Shown here in pieces: positions 8,139-15,457 of a stretch of 64,000 nucleotides of DNA (its first letter is position 1; every line of letters starts with the position of its first letter). The translations under genes were made by a program, and so were the position numbers. Origin of the DNA: JALYUA01 sp038239305. GTDB lineage: Bacteria > Acidobacteriota > Thermoanaerobaculia > UBA5066 > Gp7-AA6. The DNA lies in NCBI GenBank assembly GCA_038239305.1, contig JBBSEW010000008.1:18350-82349 (forward strand). Reading direction: 5' to 3'. The notes beneath the pieces were generated by a model. The model saw only the letters and a list, made by a program, of their open reading frames with translations, ran no database searches and was not told the DNA's origin.

Positions 8139-8720
8139 TCAGGCCTTCGCGGCCTGCGGCGGCTTTTCCGGCTTCTCCGGCTTCTCCGGCTTCTCCGCTT
8201 TTTCGTGCGCTTTCACCGGAGCCAGAATCTGATACAGGCGATTGCCGAGCATTTCCGACCGCGACTCGGCGGCGGCTTTCCCGGCCAGGTCGACGAGGAG
8301 ACGATCGAGGACTTTCTGCCCGTTTTCCCGGCGCGCCATCTCGCGGCCGCGAAACTGGACCGTCGCCTTGACCTTGTCGCCATGGGCCAGGAACTTCAGG
8401 ATGTTCTTGATCTTGAAGTCGTAGTCGTGGTCGTCGATGTTCGGACGGAATTTCACTTCCTTGACCTGCGTCGTCTTCTGTTTCTTCTTCGAGTCCTGCT
8501 GCTTCTTCTTCTGCTGATAAATGAACTTTCCGAAGTTCATGATCCGGCAGACCGGAGGATTCGCGGTCGGCGCGATCTCGACCAGGTCGAGGCTCGCCTC
8601 GCGCGCCTTCTGAAGCGCCTCCGTCATCGCGACGACCCCGAGCGCTTCGCCGGACTCGCCGATCAGGCGGACTTCTTTCCACCGGATCTGTTCGTTGACT
8701 CGAATGCTTTTCTTATCGAT
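8139..8720 (-). CDS. infC: Translation initiation factor IF-3 with non-AUG start
   Basis: The protein has both IF-3 domains: the N-domain with RVNEQIRWKEVRLIG and the linker/C-domain with KFIYQQKKKQQDSKKKQK and RGREMARRENG, plus a C-terminal tail of PEK repeats (EKPEKPEKPEKPP). There is no ATG, GTG or TTG before the conserved RVNEQIR. An ATC at 8720 lies six bases after GGAGG and gives IDKKSIRVNEQIR (193 residues); an ATT at 8705 is the other option but sits about 21 bases from that GGAGG. Rare AUU/AUC/AUA starts are an infC hallmark used for IF-3 autoregulation. The ATC start overlaps the thrS 3' end by 8 bp. Confidence 0.92.
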   Translation of the reverse strand: MDKKSIRVNEQIRWKEVRLIGESGEALGVVAMTEALQKAREASLDLVEIAPTANPPVCRIMNFGKFIYQQKKKQQDSKKKQKTTQVKEVKFRPNIDDHDYDFKIKNILKFLAHGDKVKATVQFRGREMARRENGQKVLDRLLVDLAGKAAAESRSEMLGNRLYQILAPVKAHEKAEKPEKPEKPEKPPQAAKA

Positions 8721-10701
8721 CTTTCACCTCCGCGACAGGACTCAACTCATTCCTCCGTTCCGCGATCGCCTTCTGCGCGAGCGCGGAGAAATCTTCGAGA
8801 GACATCGTTCCGGCGTCGCCGCCGTGGCGCATCCGCACCGACACGCTGCCCGCCTGCGCCTCTTTCTCGCCAATCACGAGCATGGCCGGCGTCTTCTGCA
8901 TCTCGGCCTTCCGGATGCGAGCGCCCAGTTTCTCATTTCGATCGTCGATTTCGATGCGCAATCCGCGTGATTTCAGCAGGGTCCCGACCTCGCGCGCCCG
9001 ATCGGCGAACTTGTCCGAAATCGGCAGGACCACGGCGTGCACCGGCGCGATCCAGAAGGGCAGGTTTCCGGCCGTGTGCTCGATCAGGATGGCCAGGAAC
9101 CGCTCCAGCGATCCCAGGATCGCGCGATGGAGGACCACCGGTCGGTGCGCTTTCCCGTCCTCCCCGATGAACGAGAGGTCGAAGCGCTCGGGCTGGCCGT
9201 AGTCGCATTGGAGCGTGCCGAGCTGCCAGGCGCGGCCGATCGCGTCCGACACGCGGAAATCGATCTTGGGGCCGTAGAAGGCGCCGTCCCCCGGCGTCTC
9301 GACGTACTTCCGCCCCGATTTTTTGAGCGCGTTGCGCAGGGCCGTTTCGGCACCGTCCCACAGCTCGTCCGAGCCGATGCGCTTCTCGGGCCGGAGGCCG
9401 AGCGAGATATCCACGTCCGTAAAGCCGAACACGCCGTACACGGAATCGATGAACTCCAGGAACCGGAAGATCTCGTCCTCGAGCTTGTCGGGCGGCGTGA
9501 AGATATGCGCGTCGTCCTGCGAGAAAGTGCGGACGCGCGTCAAACCGGCCGTGACTCCGGAGCGCTCGTACCGGTGCAGGCGTCCGAAGTCGGCATACCG
9601 CACGGGCAGATCCCGGTAGGACCAGTGCTTCTCCCGGAACATGAGGTAGTGGCCCGGGCAGTTCATCGGCTTGACGCCGAATTCGCGCTCGTCCACTTCC
9701 GTGAAGTACATGTTTTCTTTGTAATTGTCGTAGTGCCCCGAGATCCGGAAAAGCTCCGAGTCGAAGATCTGCGGCGTGATGACTTCGTCGTAACCCCGCA
9801 TGCGGTACTCCGCGCGGAGGTAATCGAGAAGCGCCGTGTAGACCGCGGCTCCCTTCGGCTGGAAAAAGGGTGACGCCGGAGCGAGCGGATCAAAAGTAAA
9901 GAGGTCGAGCTCTTTGCCGAGCTTGCGGTGATCGCGGGCGCGGCCTTCTTCGAGCTTGTGGAGATACTCGTCGAGCTCCTTCTGCGTCAGAAAGGAGGCC
10001 CCGTAGATCCGCTGCAGCATCGGATTGTGCTCGTCGCCCTTCCAGTAAGCGCCGGCCGTGTGGGTCAGCTGGAAGACACCCAGCCGGCCCGTCGAAGCGA
10101 CGTGCGGACCCCGGCAGAGGTCGACGAACTCGCCCTGCCGGTAGCAGGTCACCTTCTCGCCCGCGGGGATGCCGCGCGCGATCTCGACTTTGAGGGCGTC
10201 GCCCTGCTTCTCGAAGATCGCAACGGCGTCCTCGATCGGCATTTCCTCGCGCCGGATCGGAAGGTCTTCCGCGATGATCTTGCGCATCTCGGCTTCGATC
10301 GCCGCGAGGTCCTCGGGCGTGAACGGCCGCACCGGGTTGAAGTCGTAGTAAAAGCCGTTCTCGATCGGAGGACCGATCCCGATCTGCACGTCAGGAAAGA
10401 GACGTTTGACGGCCTGGGCCGTGAGATGCGCCGTGGAATGCCGGTAGATGGGAACGGCGTCCGCCGACTTCGCCGTGATGATCTCGATCGGGGCGTCCGC
10501 CTCGATGGGCAGCACGAGATCGACGACCTTGCCGTCGAGCTTTCCCGCCCAGGCGTCCTTGGCGAGCCGCGGGCCGATCGCTCGGGCGACGTCGTGCACG
10601 GTCGTCCCGCGCGGGAACGTCTTCGGCGTTCCGTCGGGGAGCGTGACGGTGATCGACCCGGCACCTGTTGCGGTTGAATTCGTGGATTCCGCGGAAACCA
10701 T
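8713..10701 (-). CDS. thrS: Threonyl-tRNA synthetase
   Basis: 662 residues from the ATG at 10701. Order of domains: N-terminal TGS (about 17-80, ITVTLPDGTPKTF), editing domain with HSTAHLTAQAVKRLFPD, class II catalytic core (MNCPGHYLMF, RHEF-region RYADFGRLHRYERSG), and anticodon-binding domain with VLPISDKFADRA near the end. Charges tRNA-Thr and edits Ser-tRNA-Thr. The open frame continues upstream through the tRNA genes but no good start is there; the chosen ATG begins a short S/T-rich leader before the TGS fold. First gene of the thrS-infC-rpmI-rplT-pheST cluster. Confidence 0.96.
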   Translation of the reverse strand: MVSAESTNSTATGAGSITVTLPDGTPKTFPRGTTVHDVARAIGPRLAKDAWAGKLDGKVVDLVLPIEADAPIEIITAKSADAVPIYRHSTAHLTAQAVKRLFPDVQIGIGPPIENGFYYDFNPVRPFTPEDLAAIEAEMRKIIAEDLPIRREEMPIEDAVAIFEKQGDALKVEIARGIPAGEKVTCYRQGEFVDLCRGPHVASTGRLGVFQLTHTAGAYWKGDEHNPMLQRIYGASFLTQKELDEYLHKLEEGRARDHRKLGKELDLFTFDPLAPASPFFQPKGAAVYTALLDYLRAEYRMRGYDEVITPQIFDSELFRISGHYDNYKENMYFTEVDEREFGVKPMNCPGHYLMFREKHWSYRDLPVRYADFGRLHRYERSGVTAGLTRVRTFSQDDAHIFTPPDKLEDEIFRFLEFIDSVYGVFGFTDVDISLGLRPEKRIGSDELWDGAETALRNALKKSGRKYVETPGDGAFYGPKIDFRVSDAIGRAWQLGTLQCDYGQPERFDLSFIGEDGKAHRPVVLHRAILGSLERFLAILIEHTAGNLPFWIAPVHAVVLPISDKFADRAREVGTLLKSRGLRIEIDDRNEKLGARIRKAEMQKTPAMLVIGEKEAQAGSVSVRMRHGGDAGTMSLEDFSALAQKAIAERRNELSPVAEVKDR

Positions 10702-10753
10702 CGCCGTGTCGTTCTCCGTTTCGCCGAGTCGTTCGTCAGTCGTGAAATTCGAC

Positions 10754-10803
10754 TGTTCTGCTGTCTGCTCTGCTGTCTGCTGTCTGCCGTCTGCTGGCTG
10801 CCA
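10754..10803. repeat. Period-7 GTCTGCT repeat upstream of thrS
   Basis: Reads TGTTCTG, CTGTCTG, CTCTGCT, GTCTGCT, GTCTGCC, GTCTGCT, GGCTGCC. It lies in the 235-bp gap between the tRNA terminator and the thrS start, so it is in the thrS 5' region. Confidence 0.75.
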
Positions 10804-10843
10804 GAAATTCGAATCCCGAGATTCGAGGCTGCTCCACAAAAGC

Positions 10844-10869
10844 AAAAACGCGGGCTTCCCCGCGTTTTT
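10844..10869 (-). terminator. Rho-independent terminator of the tRNA-Val pair
   Basis: A perfect 11-bp stem (AAAAACGCGGG / CCCGCGTTTTT) with a 4-base loop, followed on the minus strand by a further T-rich stretch. It lies 67 bp beyond the encoded CCA of the second tRNA, ending the tRNA transcript before thrS. Confidence 0.88.
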
Positions 10870-10936
10870 CGAGATCGTGTCTCGACATCCCATGACGTTG
10901 CTGTTTTCTTCGGGCCGCGCCGGACGATGCAAGGAA

Positions 10937-11012
10937 TGGTAGGCGCTAACGGGATCGAACCGTTGACCTCTACCGTGTGAAGGTAGCGCTCTCCCAGCTG
11001 AGCTAAGCGCCT
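10937..11012 (-). tRNA. tRNA-Val (anticodon CAC)
   Basis: Cloverleaf read on the minus strand: acceptor AGGCGCT/AGCGCCT, D stem GCTC, anticodon stem CTACC/GGTAG enclosing loop TTCACAC, T arm AACGG-TTCGATC-CCGTT, discriminator A, and an encoded CCA. The anticodon CAC reads GTG valine codons. All stems pair. It lies 15 bp after the other tRNA-Val. Confidence 0.95.
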
Positions 11013-11027
11013 TCGTGGCCGAAGAGT

Positions 11028-11102
<75 letters not shown>

Positions 11103-11360
11103 GTTGAGCCTTCATGGGTCCCGGGCTTCTCCCTCGCGGGAAATGTCCGAGGGGCTACGGGTCGGGAGCCCGCGGGGGCTTTGATTCCCGACCTTCGTCC
11201 CTGATTGAAAAAGAGCGATCCCCTGAGGCGGCCGGGGGGGTTCCACGGCGCCGGAGGGAAGCGGAATGTAGCAGAGCCGGCCCGGGAGCGCAACGCGGAG
11301 AGCCCTTCGAACGGCCCGTTCCTCTCCGGGCTGGCCTCCCTGCTACACTGAAATTACTTC

Positions 11361-12287
11361 ATGTCCTCCGGCATCCGCAGCGCTCTGTCGTCGGTGGCCC
11401 GCCGGTGGAGCTCGTCGCGCGAAGCACGGGCGGAGACCGAGGCCGCGCGCCGATTCTGGGACGAGGGCGCCCCTGGCGAGCCCGAGAACCACTACTGGGG
11501 GGCTCAGCCGCTCGTCCGCCGCGCGATCAACCGCCGGGTGACGGGAGATCCGAACCAGTGGCCGATGGAGTGGTTCGCGCGCCGGTACACCCCCGAACCG
11601 CTTCCCCTCGGCCTCTCCGTCGGCTGCGGGCCCGGGCTCCTAGAGCGGGACGTGATCGCCAAGGGCATCTGCCGGGAGGTCGAAGGCCTCGATTTCTCGC
11701 CGGAGGCGATCGCCGAGGCCCGCCGGGGAGCCGAGGAATCCAACCTCTCGCGCGTCCTCACCTACCGCGTCGGCGACGTGAACGCCCTCGACCTGCCTCT
11801 CGAGCGCTACGACATCGTCTTCTTCCACGGCTCCCTGCACCACGTCCGATCCGTCGAGCGGGCCCTCGCCCAGGTGCGGCAGTCGCTCAAGCCGGGAGGC
11901 CTCCTCTACCTGGACGAGTACATGGGCCCGGCGCGCTCGGAATGGAACGACGAGGCGTGGGCCTTCGCCCGAAGCGCTTTCGACGCCCTGCCCGGGGATC
12001 TCAAGAACCGCCAGGACCTCATGGTCCCCATCCCGATGGACGATCCTTTGGAGTCGATCCGCTCGAGTGCGATTCTCCCGGAAGTGCGGCGCGCGTTCCG
12101 GATTCTCGAAGACCGGCCCTATGGCGGAAACATCCTGTGGTTCGTGTTCCCCTGTCTGGACATGGAAAGGCTGCGCGAAGACCGAACCGAAGCGCTGTCG
12201 CGACTGATCGCGCTCGAGGACCATCTGTTGGAGAGGCGGTGGGTCGAGTCGTACTACCGGGTCATCGTGGGGCGGCGGGAAGATTGA
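11361..12287 (+). CDS. Class I SAM-dependent methyltransferase
   Basis: 308 residues. The Rossmann methyltransferase motifs are clear: motif I LSVGCGPGLLERD near 84-96, acidic motif II VEGLDFSPEAI, a GDVNALDLPLERYDIVFFH segment (motifs III-IV, about 141-160), and LKPGGLLYLDEY. A preceding FWDEGAPGEPENHYWGAQP segment and a long C-terminal part resemble methyltransferases encoded among polysaccharide genes. Substrate unknown. It stands alone, transcribed away from the tRNAs, and converges on the LOG-family gene across a large inverted repeat. Confidence 0.85.
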   Translation: MSSGIRSALSSVARRWSSSREARAETEAARRFWDEGAPGEPENHYWGAQPLVRRAINRRVTGDPNQWPMEWFARRYTPEPLPLGLSVGCGPGLLERDVIAKGICREVEGLDFSPEAIAEARRGAEESNLSRVLTYRVGDVNALDLPLERYDIVFFHGSLHHVRSVERALAQVRQSLKPGGLLYLDEYMGPARSEWNDEAWAFARSAFDALPGDLKNRQDLMVPIPMDDPLESIRSSAILPEVRRAFRILEDRPYGGNILWFVFPCLDMERLREDRTEALSRLIALEDHLLERRWVESYYRVIVGRRED

Positions 12288-12301
12288 CGCCGTTCAGATT
12301 C

Positions 12302-12341
12302 GATCTCATGATCTCGCGATCTCATGATCTCGCGATCGATC
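12302..12341. repeat. Left arm of a large period-8 inverted repeat
   Basis: Octamers GATCTCAT/GATCTCGC alternate, just after the methyltransferase stop. It is the reverse complement of the array at 12452-12499, so together they form the arms of an about 200-bp inverted structure between convergent genes. Confidence 0.85.
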
Positions 12342-12356
12342 GAGTCATCGAACTAA

Positions 12357-12402
12357 CGGGAATCGCGGGAAACGGGAAACGGGAAACGGGAAACGGGAAA
12401 CG
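12357..12402. repeat. Near-perfect CGGGAAA heptamer array
   Basis: After two degenerate units there are five consecutive CGGGAAA heptamers, the cleanest copy of this family in the window. A short complementary TTCCCGCGTTTCG follows at about 12415-12428. The array sits in the loop of the period-8 inverted repeat. Confidence 0.9.
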
Positions 12403-12451
12403 GAAGTAACCGATCTTCCCGCGTTTCGATCTACAGATCACACGATCAGAA

Positions 12452-12499
12452 GATTGATCGCGAGATCATGAGATCGCGAGATCGCGAGATCGCGAGATT
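12452..12499. repeat. Right arm of the period-8 inverted repeat
   Basis: Reads GATT then GATCGCGA, GATCATGA, GATCGCGA, GATCGCGA, GATCGCGA, GATT. It ends five bases from the stop codon of the LOG-family gene. The GATC tetramer recurs every 8 bp. Confidence 0.9.
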
Positions 12500-12504
12500 C
12501 CCCC

Positions 12505-13083
12505 TTACGCCCAATCCCCCGCTTTTCGCGAAAGCACCGGCGCTCCCTCGAGAAGGGTGAGTATCGCGTTCGTGTCGTTCGCGACCGTGTAGAGGATCCG
12601 GTCTTCGCTGCGCGCGTAGCCTCCGCGGATCGCGGCATCGAATTGCGCGAGCATGGGGTCGAAGTAGCCGGCGATGTTCGCGAAGACGATCGGCTTGCCA
12701 TGGATCCCGAGCTGCTTCCAGGTGAGCATCTCGATGATCTCCTCGAGAGTCCCGAACCCTCCGGGAAACGCCACGAACGCGTCGGCGAGGTCGAACATCA
12801 TCTGTTCGCGCTCGTGCATGGTGGCGGTGACGCGCAGCTCCGTGAGGCCCGGATGCGCCGCCTCGCGCCCCTGCAGCGCCTTGGGAACGATCCCGATCAC
12901 GCGGCCGCCCGCGGCCAGCGTCTCGTCCGCGATCGCGCCCATCAGTCCCCGCGAGGAACCGCCGTAGATGAGGCGGATGCCTCGTTTGGCAATCTCACGG
13001 CCGAATTTCCGGATCTCGGTATCGACGACCAGATCCTTCGCGGAGCTCGAGCTGCAGTAGACACAAACGCTGCGCATTTCCAT
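12505..13083 (-). CDS. LOG-family (TIGR00730) protein
   Basis: 192 residues with the two family signatures: YGGSSRGLMGAIAD near 40-53 and the catalytic PGGFGTLEEI motif near 108-117. Members include cytokinin riboside 5'-monophosphate phosphoribohydrolases and, in many bacteria, pyrimidine/purine nucleotide 5'-monophosphate nucleosidases that release the free base and ribose 5-phosphate. The fold is lysine-decarboxylase-like but members are not decarboxylases. It is followed upstream by pyrE on the same strand, 60 bp apart, consistent with a nucleotide-metabolism role. Confidence 0.88.
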   Translation of the reverse strand: MEMRSVCVYCSSSSAKDLVVDTEIRKFGREIAKRGIRLIYGGSSRGLMGAIADETLAAGGRVIGIVPKALQGREAAHPGLTELRVTATMHEREQMMFDLADAFVAFPGGFGTLEEIIEMLTWKQLGIHGKPIVFANIAGYFDPMLAQFDAAIRGGYARSEDRILYTVANDTNAILTLLEGAPVLSRKAGDWA

Positions 13084-13143
13084 AAGGTCGAGTGTAACCC
13101 CGAGTCGCGGCGGCGTTCCGCTTCCGCCGTCGGCGGCCTGGAG

Positions 13144-13740
13144 TCAGCCGTCCGCCGGCGGCCTTCCGCCTCGCTCTCGTGAGAATCGGCTGCCGGGAGT
13201 GTCGATCGGAGCTCCGCCGGCGCAGAGGGGACATTCGGCCTCGGTCCAGGACGGCACATTCAGGGCCAAAAGCGACCGCGAAGGAACGGGAAACGCGTCC
13301 GCCGGCAGCCCTCGATCGATGATGGACGCCACCGCGACGACCACGATCCCGAGGGCCGACAGAGCTTCGATCACCTCGCGCGTCGACTTGCCGGTCGTGA
13401 AGACATCCTCGACGACCACCACTCGCGTGCCCGAATCGAGGCGGAATCCGCGGCGCAGAGCGAAGACGCCATCGACGCGCTCCAGGAACAGGAACGGAAC
13501 CGCGAGAGCGCGCGCGACTTCATGACCGATGATGATCCCGCCCATAGCCGGAGACACGACCGCCGCCGGGGCGAACTCCGCGAGCCTCTTCGCGAGCTCC
13601 CTACCCGCGGCCTCCGCCCGCTCCGGCCACTGCAGCAGCCGCGCGCACTGGAGATAGCGATCGGAGTGCCGGCCGGAGGAGAGACGGAAGTGGCCGGTGA
13701 GGAGAGCCTGGGTGGACTCGAAATCGGCGAGCGTGAGCAT
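13144..13740 (-). CDS. pyrE: Orotate phosphoribosyltransferase
   Basis: 198 residues. N-terminal LTGHFRLSSGRHSDRYLQCA matches the OPRT substrate loop region; VVSPAMGGIIIGHEVA and the PRPP-binding VVVVEDVFTTGKSTRE motif near residue 107 are diagnostic of type I phosphoribosyltransferases. Converts orotate and PRPP to OMP in pyrimidine synthesis. The C-terminal tail is longer and ends in a basic, Gly/Pro-rich stretch that is not part of the core fold. No other pyr genes are adjacent. Confidence 0.92.
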   Translation of the reverse strand: MLTLADFESTQALLTGHFRLSSGRHSDRYLQCARLLQWPERAEAAGRELAKRLAEFAPAAVVSPAMGGIIIGHEVARALAVPFLFLERVDGVFALRRGFRLDSGTRVVVVEDVFTTGKSTREVIEALSALGIVVVAVASIIDRGLPADAFPVPSRSLLALNVPSWTEAECPLCAGGAPIDTPGSRFSRERGGRPPADG

Positions 13741-13751
13741 GCGAGGAAAAT

Positions 13752-13827
13752 ATCAGCTGTCGGATTCCCGCGTTCCGCTTCCCGCGGGCACCCGTAAACC
13801 GTCAGCCGTCAGCTGTCAGCTGTCAGA
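13752..13827. repeat. Period-7 repeats upstream of pyrE (TTCCCGC and GTCAGCT units)
   Basis: Two sub-arrays: 13752-13786 with ATTCCCG, CGTTCCG, CTTCCCG, and 13800-13827 with GTCAGCC, GTCAGCT, GTCAGCT, GTCAG. Both keep a 7-bp step although unit sequences are unrelated. Confidence 0.75.
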
Positions 13828-13914
13828 AGAGCCCCGAAGATTCTGGGATGGCTCGTCGAGGGAAAGCGCAGGCCCCGGGCTTCCCGCGGATGTAACGCCA
13901 GGGCCGTTCCGGGA

Positions 13915-13980
13915 CGATCACCCGATCACCCGATCACCCGATTGATCGTGAGATCACGAGATCGCGAGATCGCGAGATTC
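13915..13980. repeat. Period-8 GATCACCC / GATCGCGA array after the NtrC-like gene
   Basis: Reads GATCACCC three times, GATT, then GATCGTGA, GATCACGA, GATCGCGA, GATCGCGA, GATT. It ends five bases from the stop codon of the NtrC-like gene, the same spacing seen after the LOG gene. Confidence 0.88.
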
Positions 13981-13985
13981 TCTCT

Positions 13986-15350
13986 TCAGGCGTCCTTCTC
14001 CCTCGAAATCTTATGGTGCTCGATCTTCTTGTAGAGGTTCGAACGCGGCGTCCGGATGACCTCGGCCGTCCGGCTGATGTTCCAGTTGTTCTCGCGGAGC
14101 TTCGTGACCAGGAACTCCCGCTCCGCGTATTCCTTGAACTCGGAGAGCGTCGCGAGCTGCAACCCGCGCTCCGAAATCTCCGTCGGGGAAACCCGGACCT
14201 CGGGCGGCAGGTCCTTCGCCTCGATCGGCTCCGAATCCGTCATGATCAGGACGCGCTCGATCAGGTTGCGCAGCTCGCGCACATTGCCCGGCCAGGACCG
14301 CGCCTTCAAGACCGAGAGCGCGCTCGGAGCGAAACGCCGCGGACGCCGGTTGTCGCGCTGCGAGAAGAGAGCCGTGAAGTGATCCACGAGCTCCGCCACG
14401 TCGTCAGTCCGCTCGCGCAGGGGCGGCGTGCGAATCGGCAGCACGTTCAGTCGGAAATAGAGGTCTTCGCGAAAGCGACCCGTGCGGATCGATTCCGTGA
14501 GATCGCGATTGGTCGCCGCGACGACGCGCACGTTGACCTGGCGCACGCGCGCGGCGCCCACGGGCTCCACCTCGCCGGCTTCGAGAACTCGGAGCACCTT
14601 CGCCTGGGCGCGCGTGGACATGTCCCCGACCTCGTCTAAGAAGATCGTCCCGCCGTCCGCCTCGACGAATTTTCCGGTCTGCCGCCGCACGGCGCCGGTG
14701 AACGACCCCTTCTCATGGCCGAACAGCTCCGATTCGATGAGCTCTTCGGGAATCGCCGCGCAGTTGACCTGGATAAACGGTCCGCCGGCCACCCGCGATC
14801 CCTTGTGGATCTCGCGGGCGACGAGCTCTTTACCGGTTCCGCTCTCGCCGGTGACGAGCACGGTCGCGGATGTCGGAGCCGCCCGGGCGACTTCCTCCCG
14901 GAGCCGACCCATCGGGGCGCTCTTGCCGACGAGAACCGATTCCTCCTCGAGCTTTTCGCGGAGACGCTCGTTCTCGGAGCGCAGGGAGCTTCCGGAAAGA
15001 GCGTTCTTGATCGAAACGAGGATTCGCTCCCGTTGCGGAGGCTTCTCCAGGAAATCGACCGCGCCTCGCCGCGTCGCTTCGATGGCGGTGGCAATGTCAC
15101 CGTGGCCGGAGATCATGAGGACGGGCGGCGCATCCTCCCGGGCGACGATGCGGTCGAGGATCTCGAACCCGTCCATCCCGGGCATCTTGATGTCGAGGAG
15201 AACGGCGTCGATCTTCGTCGAGTCGAGATCCGCGAGCGCGGTCTTGCCGTCGGGCGCGGCCAGGACTTCGTATCCCTCGTAGGCGAGGATCATGCGAAGA
15301 GCGTCGCGAATGCCGGAATCGTCGTCGACCACCAGGATCTTTTGAGCCAT
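13986..15350 (-). CDS. NtrC-family sigma-54 response regulator
   Basis: 454 residues from the ATG at 15350, which has AAGGAG upstream. Receiver domain (about 1-120) with acidic pocket VVDDD and phospho-acceptor Asp53; AAA+ domain (about 140-375) with Walker A TGESGTGKE, the sigma-54 contact loop as GSFTGA rather than GAFTGA, and Walker B GGTIFLDEVG; C-terminal Fis-type helix-turn-helix with NWNISRTAEVIRTPRSNLYKK. It activates sigma-54 promoters on phosphorylation. No histidine kinase is adjacent. Next upstream on the same strand is an HtrA protease, separated by a terminator, so an envelope-stress link is only possible. Confidence 0.93.
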   Translation of the reverse strand: MAQKILVVDDDSGIRDALRMILAYEGYEVLAAPDGKTALADLDSTKIDAVLLDIKMPGMDGFEILDRIVAREDAPPVLMISGHGDIATAIEATRRGAVDFLEKPPQRERILVSIKNALSGSSLRSENERLREKLEEESVLVGKSAPMGRLREEVARAAPTSATVLVTGESGTGKELVAREIHKGSRVAGGPFIQVNCAAIPEELIESELFGHEKGSFTGAVRRQTGKFVEADGGTIFLDEVGDMSTRAQAKVLRVLEAGEVEPVGAARVRQVNVRVVAATNRDLTESIRTGRFREDLYFRLNVLPIRTPPLRERTDDVAELVDHFTALFSQRDNRRPRRFAPSALSVLKARSWPGNVRELRNLIERVLIMTDSEPIEAKDLPPEVRVSPTEISERGLQLATLSEFKEYAEREFLVTKLRENNWNISRTAEVIRTPRSNLYKKIEHHKISREKDA

Positions 15351-15395
15351 GAAGCTCCTTCTCACAGACCCCATCCCGAGGGGAGGAAACGCCGG

Positions 15396-15428
15396 AAAAA
15401 CAGCCGCGCCCGCCGGAGGGCGGGCGCG
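15396..15428 (-). terminator. Rho-independent terminator after the HtrA protease gene
   Basis: On the minus strand a 9-bp GC stem (GCGCCCGCC / GGCGGGCGC) with a 4-base loop is followed after a few bases by TTTTT. It lies 30 bp beyond the protease stop and separates it from the NtrC-like gene. Confidence 0.82.
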
Positions 15429-15457
15429 ACCGATGGAAAAGACGTTCGAAGCCCGCG

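Noticed and set aside
10702..10936. T-box riboswitch upstream of thrS
   Set aside because: No T-box motif (TGGNACCGCG-like) or specifier hairpin; region is a heptamer array plus the tRNA terminator.
11115..11290. Third tRNA upstream of the valine pair
   Set aside because: GC-rich hairpins only; no cloverleaf with TTC-type T loop could be drawn.
12302..12499. CRISPR array
   Set aside because: Units are 7-8 bp and contiguous, with no constant repeat-unique spacer alternation and no cas genes.
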